Shown here: piece after piece, positions 56,588 to 64,000 of the stretch | Layout of the letters: each line of letters opens with the position of its first letter | Numbering within the stretch: the stretch's first letter is position 1 | NCBI GenBank assembly: GCA_900291925.1 | Contig: UWYS01000005.1 | Span: 868,001 to 932,000 of the forward strand | Source of the DNA: Thecaphora thlaspeos | Lineage: Eukaryota; Basidiomycota; Ustilaginomycetes; Urocystidales; Glomosporiaceae | Direction: 5' to 3' | Length of the DNA: 64,000 nt | Notes under the pieces: generated by a model | What the model was told of the DNA's origin: nothing | Databases searched by the model: none | The model's input: only the letters and a program-made list of their open reading frames with translations | Translations under genes and position numbers: made by a program

Positions 56588-58216
56588 TCAGCTGGTCCAG
56601 ATGTGCACCGTGGCATCGTAGAAGGAGCAGCTGTAGACGTTGCGGCGTCCCTTGGCCGCCGACGGTGCAGACAAGCCCCTGTCCCAGTCGCAACCGTAGG
56701 CCAGGCTACGGTGCTTGTCGAAGCGTGTGACGATGTGCATCTCCTCTCCTCTGGGCAGCTTGTCCCCGGGCTCGAGATGGGCGAGCGACGGCAGCGAGAG
56801 GACCTTGAAGCCGTCGTGCATGCACCCGACCAACAGCTGTGCCGGATCGGTGGGATGCCACTTTACCCTCCACACGCCACCTCCCACCTCGGTCTCCGAG
56901 ACGGGCCGCAGAGGGTTGCGCGCATCAAAGATGCGCAGCCGCGAGTCATAGCTGCCGACGGCCCACAAGTGCTGACGGAGGTGGTGACTCTGCATCGAGG
57001 TGACGCCACCGTCGAAGCCCTTGGACACGGTGAATGTGGCTTGGCGTCCGGCGCCCGTGTTTGGCGTGCGCAGGTCCCAGCCTTTCATCTTGAGGTCGTC
57101 TCCGCCGCTCCAGACCACGTTGCCCTCTGACCAGCAGTCGAAGGCGGCGATCCAGGCTTCAAAGTCGTGCGCGCGCCACGTTTCCAGGCCGCGTGGCTTC
57201 GAGGCGAAGGCAAGGTTGAGCTGCGCGTGTGACTGTATCTGGTCGGCTTCGCGCTCATCTGATGAGGTCCGGTCGAAGTCGTCGCGGTTGTCGTCATGGT
57301 CTTGGTCGTCGTCGTCGCCATGCTTGGCGGTTGGTGCGCTGGCCGGTGTGGCCTGGGCATCAAGAAGGGTGGTGGAGAGCATCTCTTGCAGTGTCGGGGC
57401 TCGGATGGCATCGATGGTGCTGGGGAGATAAGCGAGCGAGCCATCGCTCTGGCTGACGATGAGTGCGGCGTCACTGGGCGCCCGGTCTGCGCTGAGCTGC
57501 TGAGGGGTGTAGCCGTGCTGGTAGCCTCCGGTCCGATCTGACCAGTCGAGGCTGAGACAGAGGGCATCTTTCGAGTTGAGCCTGAGGTCGGCCAGCGATT
57601 GAAGGTGGTATGTGGGAGGCGCAGGCGCAGGCGCAGTGGCAGAAGGCGCCAGTGGGCCGTCGCGGCGGTGAAGGTGATGGAGCGTGAGATGACCCTTTGC
57701 ATTGGCTATGCCCAGAGTGGCAAGCGATGAGCTGGGTGCGGCGGAGGAGGAGAAGGTGGTGGTGGCGGCGGGATGAGGGAGCTTCAAGGAAGCCAGAGAC
57801 CACTTCATATCGAGGACTGCGGGCATGAAGAGCCGGTCGAGGATGGTGCTTTGTGCTCTGCCGCCCGAGGGAGGGAAGGTAGCGGTGCGGAGGGTGCAGG
57901 TGCCGCTTCTTGTGTAAGATGTTCCTACGCTAGGCGAGGCAACGTCGGCTTGGTCACAACTGCCATAAGAGTGATGGTGAGCGTTTGCGTGTTGCGGCTG
58001 TGCGTGATGCTTGTCGACCTGATAGGTTGCGAGGGCAAAGATGGCGGCTAGCCCTGGGGGCGACTCGATCGAGTCTGCGCAGAGGGTGGTGGAGCAGCTG
58101 TAGAGCGAGTGGGCCTCTGGCGCAGGGGGACAGGGGGAGGAAGCGGGATGCGAATCGAGGCTGAGCGGAAGAGGTGTGCGTGAGGCGGTGAGAGGAGGGT
58201 GGGGGGGTGTACTCAC
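56588..58216 (-). CDS. DPH7: Diphthine methyltransferase (WD40 protein) Dph7
   Basis: Demethylates diphthine methyl ester during diphthamide synthesis on EF-2. The minus-strand frame from 58216 gives about 540 residues with WD-repeat structure: SLYSCSTTLCADSIE near the N-terminus; DMKWS; DWSD; then the family signature TWRAHDFEAWIAAFDCW with VVWSGGDDLKMKGWDLRT; AVGSYDSRLRIFDARN; GGGVWRVKWHPTDP; and the last blade YSCSFYDATVHIWTS. Inserts rich in D/T between blades (about 57290-57420) lengthen it. The 5' end is uncertain: the frame begins at GTG (58216) inside GCATGC/GTGAGT, which looks like a splice donor, so a short upstream exon carrying the ATG is likely, but I could not place it in phase. 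Confidence 0.85.
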   Translation of the reverse strand: MSTPPHPPLTASRTPLPLSLDSHPASSPCPPAPEAHSLYSCSTTLCADSIESPPGLAAIFALATYQVDKHHAQPQHANAHHHSYGSCDQADVASPSVGTSYTRSGTCTLRTATFPPSGGRAQSTILDRLFMPAVLDMKWSLASLKLPHPAATTTFSSSAAPSSSLATLGIANAKGHLTLHHLHRRDGPLAPSATAPAPAPPTYHLQSLADLRLNSKDALCLSLDWSDRTGGYQHGYTPQQLSADRAPSDAALIVSQSDGSLAYLPSTIDAIRAPTLQEMLSTTLLDAQATPASAPTAKHGDDDDQDHDDNRDDFDRTSSDEREADQIQSHAQLNLAFASKPRGLETWRAHDFEAWIAAFDCWSEGNVVWSGGDDLKMKGWDLRTPNTGAGRQATFTVSKGFDGGVTSMQSHHLRQHLWAVGSYDSRLRIFDARNPLRPVSETEVGGGVWRVKWHPTDPAQLLVGCMHDGFKVLSLPSLAHLEPGDKLPRGEEMHIVTRFDKHRSLAYGCDWDRGLSAPSAAKGRRNVYSCSFYDATVHIWTS

Positions 58217-58504
58217 GCATGCGTGTTGTGAGCGTGCGGGATGGTGGCAGAGGATGTTGGTGGTCAGCGGTGAAGAAGAAATGAATACGGTCGTTTGTCG
58301 TTGGATTGTTTGATGTCTTTTCTTCCTGCTTGCTCCACATCAGAGAGGGAGCGAGGGGGGCAAGATCCCCTCCCTCTCTCCCTCTCTCTCCCTCTCCCTC
58401 TCCCTCTCTCCCTCTCCCTCCCTCTCTCTCTCTCTCTCCCTCTCCCTCTCCCTCTCTCCCTCTCCCTCCCTCTCTCTCTCTCTCTCTCCCTTTCCCTCTC
58501 TCCC

Positions 58505-58562
<58 letters not shown>

Positions 58563-58588
58563 TCTCTCCCTTTCTCTCTCTCTCTCTC

Positions 58589-58630
<42 letters not shown>

Positions 58631-58635
58631 TTTCC

Positions 58636-58674
<39 letters not shown>

Positions 58675-58873
58675 TTTCCCTCTCTCTCTCTCCTTTTCCC
58701 TCTCTCCCTCTCTCCCTCTCTCTCTCTCTCCCTCTCCCTCTCCCTCTCCCTCTCTCCCTCTCCCTGACCCACACCGCCCTCGACCATCTATGCCGCCTCA
58801 CCAGCCTTTCCCCTCTCCATCTCCTCCCACACTCCGCGCAAACCTCCTACACCGCCCCCTGTAGTCGCGCATC
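58217..58873. other. Divergent intergenic region with long CT microsatellite
   Basis: Promoter region shared by DPH7 and the NIPA-like gene. Most of it is the pyrimidine tract listed separately. Confidence 0.5.
58366..58765. repeat. About 400 bp pyrimidine microsatellite (CT/CCCT)n
   Basis: Almost uninterrupted C and T on the + strand, built from CTCTCC, CCCTCT and long (CT)n units, with a TTTTCCC variant repeated near 58627-58700. On the other strand it is pure GA. Such mirror-symmetric purine-pyrimidine tracts can form triplex DNA. It lies about 110 bp before the NIPA-like ATG. Confidence 0.9.
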
Positions 58874-61726
58874 ATGGAGCAAACACCACCCGCCTCCCCC
58901 ATCAGCGTGCCCCTTGCCATCGTGCTCGGTCTCATCGCAAGCTTCGTTCAGAGCCTCGGTAAGCACGTCCACCTCCCCCGCGCCTCTCTCTTTTCTACCG
59001 TATCTCCTCCTCGTCCCGTCACCGACACCTTGTGCCCACCCCTCTCCCTCCCCTCTCCAAGGCCTCACAATACAGCGCAAATCGCACCTCCAGAATCAAG
59101 CTCTCCCACCCCTTCGCCAAAGCACCGAGTGGCGGCGTCCCCTATGGCTCGTCGGTTTCGCAATCTTCCTCTGCGCAAACGTAGGCGGCACCGTCTTCCA
59201 GATTGGCGCCCTCCCAATCGTCATGCTCGCACCCCTCGGCGCAGTCAGTCTGCTCTACAACGCACTCCTTGCTAGATATCTCCTAAACGACTTTCTCTCC
59301 ACCTACATGATCACGGGTGAGTCCAACCCTGCCACCCTGCCCCCCGTTTCCCTCCGCTTCCCACCAGCATCCACGCACCCAGCAGATCCGCTCACACAGT
59401 GCCGGCCGCTGCATCGCGTCCCCGCAGGTACCGCCTTGATCGCAACCGGCGCCGTCCTGATCGGCTACTTTGGCGTCGTGCCCTCCACCGCCCATGACCT
59501 CGACGAGCTGCTCGAGCTCTACGGCAGGCCCACCTTTGTCGCTTTCGCCACCATATTCGCCTTTCTCTTCATTGGAGTCCTTGCAGTGGTAAGTAGTCGG
59601 TGCTCATCTCACCATCTCCCGGCGCAAAGGCAGAGCCCCGAGCTCTGATGCCCCTTGCCCATCTACACCCGCTCCCACTCCCTTCTAGTCCCACCTCGCC
59701 GAGTGGCAGCTGCACCGCAGGTTGACCCGAAGCACGTCGCGGCCCGCCAGGACAAAGTCGCAGCGCCACCCGTCTCGGTCCAGGCTACGCAGGAGGTGGT
59801 CGGCGCCTTCATTGGCCTCGGTCGCAGAGGTCAGCGAGAGCAGCTCCGGCATCGCTACACCCGTCCTGGCCGTCGCAGACGAGACGGCGAGGCGCAGTGC
59901 AACATTCAGCAACACCGGCGGCGTCCCGTCGAACGGGACCGTGCCATCAGTGGACGGCTCGGCGAGCTTCAAGCCGATACCACGCGGCACACCGCCACGC
60001 GGCTACGGATCGATACCCCAAGCGCAACAGCCGCCGCCCAAGGCCACCGCAAGGGAGAACGGAAAGAAACGGAGTCGACGGAGCAGCTTCGAGGCACAGC
60101 GGCTAGAGGCGAGCGACGGACGCCTGCCTCTGGACGCAGAGAGCGTCAAGAAAACTAAGCTGATGCTGTCCGTTGCCTACGGAGGCGCGAGCGGCACCAT
60201 ATCGGGCGCGTGCCTGCTCCTCGCCAAGAGCGGCGTCGAGCTGCTGATGTTGTCTTTCTCGGGCCACAATCAATTTGTTCGATGGCAGAGCTGGATGTTG
60301 ATCGTCGTCCTGCTGGGAGCGGCCCTGATGCAGGTGAGTGCAGGATTCCTCCGCGGGCGGAGCGCACCTCTGGCTGAGTTGGTAGAGTCGTCTGACCGAT
60401 TCATCGCATCGCTAACGCTTGCCATCGTCGCGGCGACACAAACAGCTATGGTACCTCAACAAGGCGCTCAAACTGGCCGATCCAACGCTAGTTTGCCCCC
60501 TAGCATTCTGCTTTTATAACACATCGTCGATCGCGCTGGGCCTCGTCTACTTTGATCAGCTCGGCACGCTCGCGTGGTACGACATCGTTGCCGTCATCGT
60601 CGGCATCTCGGTCCTGTTGGCCGGCGTGTGGATCGTTAGCCTGCACAGCAACGACGGCGATGCCCAGGGATCGGACGAGACAGTCTCGCTCCTCTCCGCC
60701 TCCAACATGTCAGAGGCGTCGACGACCGAGAGGACCGATCAGGCCGAAGGCCTGCTTTTCGCTAATGCGGCAGGCATTGCCGGCCCGCACCTTCCCGTCG
60801 ACGCTGCACCATGCAGCGATACAGCATCGGATATGTCCATCGACACACAGCTCTCCAGCTCCGAGGCAGTCAACACGCACATCGCGTCCAGCTCTCCGAC
60901 GCTCTCGCGAACGGCCTCAAGCGACTCGATCTCCTCTTCCTCGTCCACTTTGCCGTCCAAGGGCAGCCCCGTACGCAAACGCCGAACGAGCAGCACCGCC
61001 TCCAGACGACGCCCGACCATCACGCTCGACTTTCCCATCAACGATAGTCTCTTCCTTCCCTCGCCTCTCTCGACACCTACCACCGCGGGCCCGGGCGGGT
61101 CCGGGGACCTGGAACAAGGCGGGCCGAGAGAAGGGACGGCGCCGCACGAAGACGGCCTACGCCTCAAGCTGTCGGCGCTGTACAATGCGATCGTCGAGCA
61201 TGGATTAAGCATTGGACTCAGCCCCAGCTCGCCCGGGTTCCACTTGCAGCCGCGTTCGCCAAGCACCTTTAGACTGCCGACAAGCGAGAGCGGTCCAATT
61301 CATGGATCTCGCCGGAGGCCGGGACGTCATCCGAGAAGGGCCATGTCCGAGGCGGATGCAGGTCTCGTCCCGCCTCGCTCGGCTGCTGCTGCTGCTGCCG
61401 CAGCAATGGCCGCTGTCAGGGAGCACGAGCAGGAGCAAGAAGATGGAGAGGACGATGCGGCGGCGAGTTCGGGATTCGTCGTCGAGCCTGATGCGGGTCT
61501 GCTCATGAGGAGGCTGGAAAGGCTGAGAAAGGGGGGCAGGAGATGGCTGGGAGGGCTTTTGCAACGCTCAGAGAGACGAACCGATGGCGATGGGAACGGC
61601 GGGTCACCGCACATCGAGCAGGAAGAAAGGGGGGCAGCGGGCGGCGCAAATGTGACAGGCGGCGGTGTTGGACTGGGTCTCGAGTCGCATTCGAGCGATG
61701 GCGAGCGCCGACCTCTTCTATCCTAG
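58874..61726 (+). CDS. NIPA-type magnesium transporter family membrane protein
   Basis: Exons 58874-58958, 59062-59316, 59428-59588, 59689-60333 and 60446-61726 join in phase to 808 residues. Family core: ISVPLAIVLGLIASFVQSLGLTIQRKSH (helix 1), WLVGFAIFLCANVGGTVFQIG, LPIVMLAPLGAVSLLYNALLAR, TALIATGAVLIGYFGVV, ATIFAFLFIGVLAV. Then comes a long polar loop of about 160 residues, then LMLSVAYGGASGTISGACLL, LIVVLLGAALMQLWYLNKAL, LVCPLAFCFYNTSSIALGLVYF and IVAVIVGISVLLAGVWIVSL. NIPA (DUF803) proteins move Mg2+ across plasma or endosomal membranes. The central loop and the 260-residue S/T/R-rich tail are much longer than in animal NIPA (about 330-400 residues in total). Introns have GTAAGC/GTGAGT donors. 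Confidence 0.88.
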
Positions 61727-61857
61727 CTAGCCGACCTCTTCGATGTGCAATGGTATGTTGGGTTTCATCGTCCTGACCGCACTTTCACTACGCCCACATC
61801 GGCGTCCGTACAGTCAATCAAGCTGTGCGACGGCGGGACCAGTGTGCATGTGATCGC

Positions 61858-63723
61858 TCATGTCTTCTCTGCCGCTGCCTCGTCCGTCTGAAGGCCCGAC
61901 TTTTCATCCCCACATCCCACCGCCGAAAGCCTGCTGTCCGACCTGGACCGCGAAGAAGCCATTCTGGCCCTGCTGCGCTTGCTGCCCGAATTGTTGCTGC
62001 TGCTGCTGCTGCTGTTGTTGTTGTTGTTGTTGCTGCGATTGCGACTGCTGCTGCTGATGGAGTCCGTGCGATTGAAGTCCGTTTGTTGACTTAGCATCAT
62101 CGAGCTGGCAAACGACCCGAAGGGCGATGACGATGAGACGGCGGTCTGTTGTGGTTGCTGCTGCTGCTGCTGCTGCTGCATCCCCATTCCCATTCCCATG
62201 CCCATCCCCATTGCGCCGCCCATGCCGGACGAAGGCGAGGGAGAAGGGCTTGCCCCGCCGCGGACGCCGCCAAAATAGTTGGACGCTTGTGGTGATTGCG
62301 AGACGAAGCCGGTCGCCTGAGCCGCCATGCCGCCCGCGCCTGCGCCGGCCGAGAGGAAAGGGTTGCCCATTGGGCTCGTCCCGCCCGGCGAGAAGGCCAT
62401 GGACCCGAGGCTGGCGCTGCGATGCTGCTGGAACTGCGGCGATAGACCACCTCCCACCCCTCCTCCCATCCCTATCGCTCCCGTCGCACCCGCTCCATAT
62501 ATCGTCTGCTGCTGCTGCTGCTGCTGCAGAAGGCCATCGGGCGACGTCAGAGAAATGTCTGGCAGCGTGTTGGCGTGCTGTGGCAGACGCGCGAAGGCGG
62601 CTGCACCGAGATGGCTGGCTCCCTGCGCCTGCTGCATCGCGCCGCCGCCAAAGGGGGAAGATCCGAGGCTAGAGCGAGACCAAAAGTTGGCCGACGCATC
62701 CTGTGGCCCGGGCGAGCTGAAAACCGGCTGCTGCTGCGCCTGGAGGTGCAACCACGGGTTCATCTGGGGCGTCGGCTGCGTCGCGCCGTTGGACGGCCTG
62801 CTGAGGGAGATGAGATCGTCAAATACGCTGGACCCCGCCATGGGCTGGCCAACGGCTTGGGTTGGGACCTGCTGCATCGAAACGGACCTTGCGTTGGCAT
62901 TCGGGACCGCACTCGAGGCTCGCGGGGGTACGGCTGAAGATGGCCCCAGTGACGAGGAGGCGTAGGTGCTGGCCTTGGCCGATGCGCTGGCAGGCATTGG
63001 CGGGACGGGCTCGGTGCTGCGCGCTCGAGCCTGAGCTTCGGCCCAGGTCCTGGGAATTGGCGCGGTGCGGGAGCGCGAGATGCTGTTGGGCTTGGCGAGA
63101 CCGCCAGTGGGAGGGTTCAATGTGCCCGTTTGCGCCGCCATCTGACGCCTATCGCGGTAGCGGTAGTCGTTGCTGCCACTGCTGCTGCTCTCGTTGCTGT
63201 TGTCAAAAGTGCCCCAATTGGCACCGCCTCTGCTTGGCGGCGGGGCAGCACCATTTGACGACGACAAGGACGACGACGAGGTATACGAAGGTAGGCGGAG
63301 CAAGGTTGCATCCTTCTTCGGTACGGGCGGCGGCTTCGCATCGATGAGCTTGCGGTACTCGTACTTTGCGCGGATGAACTTTTCCAGCTCGCTGTCTCGC
63401 TCGCTCTCTTGGATGTTGGTGGGTGGCCTGTTGCGGACCTCGTCGGGATTGAAGTGGTTGTTGCTCTTGAGGTTGCCGATCTCCCTCATCTTGTCTACTT
63501 GCTCCCTTGTCCACGTATCGAGGGTGAGCGACTTGACTTTCGAGATGTGGGTGCCCATCTTGCGGTGGACGCCGGCGCACTGGACGCAGAGGAAGATGCC
63601 GAGGTTCCACGATGTCCAGCGAGGTGCGCGGCCGCGGCAGTCTGCGCAGATGTCATTGCCGGGCTGCTTTGCGAGGTCGATGAGCATGCGCTGCAGGCGC
63701 TCCTGTGTCGCTTTGGCGTTCAT
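61858..63723 (-). CDS. Arf GTPase-activating protein (Age2/SMAP-like)
   Basis: Stimulates GTP hydrolysis on Arf in vesicle traffic. The ATG at 63723 begins MNAKATQERLQRML, directly before the ArfGAP domain (about residues 5-125): zinc finger C26-x2-C29-x16-C46-x2-C49 (CADCRG, FLCVQC), arginine finger R54 in AGVHRKMGTH, then ISKVKSLTLDTWT, NHFNPDE and FIRAKYEYRKL. The rest is S/G/P/Q-rich. In the last 250 bases two frames are open. The listed frame turns S/N-rich and stops at 61858. The frame one step over reads a poly-Q then GQNGFFAVQVGQQAFGGGMWG and stops at 61914, which looks more like a natural C-terminus. The join between them was not found, so the C-terminal 75 or so residues are unsure. 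Confidence 0.88.
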   Translation of the reverse strand: MNAKATQERLQRMLIDLAKQPGNDICADCRGRAPRWTSWNLGIFLCVQCAGVHRKMGTHISKVKSLTLDTWTREQVDKMREIGNLKSNNHFNPDEVRNRPPTNIQESERDSELEKFIRAKYEYRKLIDAKPPPVPKKDATLLRLPSYTSSSSLSSSNGAAPPPSRGGANWGTFDNSNESSSSGSNDYRYRDRRQMAAQTGTLNPPTGGLAKPNSISRSRTAPIPRTWAEAQARARSTEPVPPMPASASAKASTYASSSLGPSSAVPPRASSAVPNANARSVSMQQVPTQAVGQPMAGSSVFDDLISLSRPSNGATQPTPQMNPWLHLQAQQQPVFSSPGPQDASANFWSRSSLGSSPFGGGAMQQAQGASHLGAAAFARLPQHANTLPDISLTSPDGLLQQQQQQQTIYGAGATGAIGMGGGVGGGLSPQFQQHRSASLGSMAFSPGGTSPMGNPFLSAGAGAGGMAAQATGFVSQSPQASNYFGGVRGGASPSPSPSSGMGGAMGMGMGMGMGMQQQQQQQQPQQTAVSSSSPFGSFASSMMLSQQTDFNRTDSISSSSRNRSNNNNNNSSSSSSNNSGSKRSRARMASSRSRSDSRLSAVGCGDEKSGLQTDEAAAEKT

Positions 63724-64000
63724 GGCGGGCAGATGGGCGGGTGGAGAGGGGAGCGAGCAGGCAGGCACTGGCGGCGCCTTGGCCGATGGGACGAGAGGCG
63801 AAAGGGGTGGGTGCTGTCCGATGCCGGGCGTCGAGCGAAGGAGGACGTGGACTGTGTGCGGGTAGTGGACTGTAGGAGTAGCGACGGTGGCTGTTGGCGA
63901 TGCCGATGGCGGCGGCTGCATCCGACGGTGTGAGGTGAAGCTGGTGGGCGGGCATGGCCACATGACTCGTAGACTGCACGAGGCAGAGCGCGTCTTTCTT
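63724..64000. other. 5' flank of the Arf-GAP gene
   Basis: The Arf-GAP frame stays open upstream to about 63963, but the sequence is P/S-rich without family similarity, so it is taken as leader and promoter. Confidence 0.4.

Noticed and set aside
58295..58864. Open frames across the CT tract encoding SL/PLS repeats
   Set aside because: A product of the microsatellite; all frames of such a repeat are open.

Overview
This window is nuclear DNA of a filamentous or dimorphic fungus, most likely a basidiomycete and probably Ustilaginomycotina. The gene bodies are GC- and CpG-rich, genes are compact with few short introns (mostly 75-200 nt, GTRNGY donors, CTRAY branch points), and the proteins are typical fungal housekeeping proteins. 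The phylum is inferred from gene style and content; nothing in the sequence names the species. Exon joins were worked out by hand from splice signals, reading phase and family conservation.

Layout, left to right: TFIIA gamma subunit (+); a large regulator-like gene with a weak MADS-like N-terminus and an in-frame TAG (+); a long CRAL-TRIO/Sec14-like protein with a C-terminal membrane segment (-); a frameshifted 3' scrap of a short-chain dehydrogenase; RDH54/TID1-type recombination ATPase (-, six exons); a cyanamide hydratase-like HD gene broken by an in-frame TAG (+); an SLM1/SLM2-type BAR-PH protein (+); ALG7 (-, five exons); SDHAF3 (+); TFIIE alpha (+).

From about 25.79 to 32.78 kb the character changes to an AT-richer, strongly CpG-poor island made of dead mobile elements: a Ty1/copia pol remnant with its LTR-like end (-), an oppositely oriented LTR-gag-like fragment (+), and an internally deleted Mutator-like (MULE) element that keeps terminal inverted repeats and a 9-bp target duplication. 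After the island come a divergent ribosomal protein pair (eL38 and uS11), a truncated GC-rich pogo/Fot1-like transposase, a secreted PA-domain subtilase (+), an Mpv17/Sym1 family protein (-), MSH2 (-), an ECM15-like thiamine-binding-fold protein (+), a GAF-domain protein (+), DPH7 (-), a NIPA-type Mg2+ transporter-like protein (+) and an Arf-GAP (-).

The genes do not form one pathway. They are a normal syntenic mix of transcription (TFIIA, TFIIE), translation (eL38, uS11, DPH7), genome maintenance (RDH54, MSH2), glycosylation (ALG7), mitochondrial (SDHAF3, Mpv17-like) and membrane-signalling (SLM-like, Arf-GAP, CRAL-TRIO) functions. No tRNA, rRNA or CRISPR was seen. The most notable points are the MULE with its preserved 9-bp duplication, the CpG-depleted island, and two otherwise well-kept genes each carrying one in-frame TAG.
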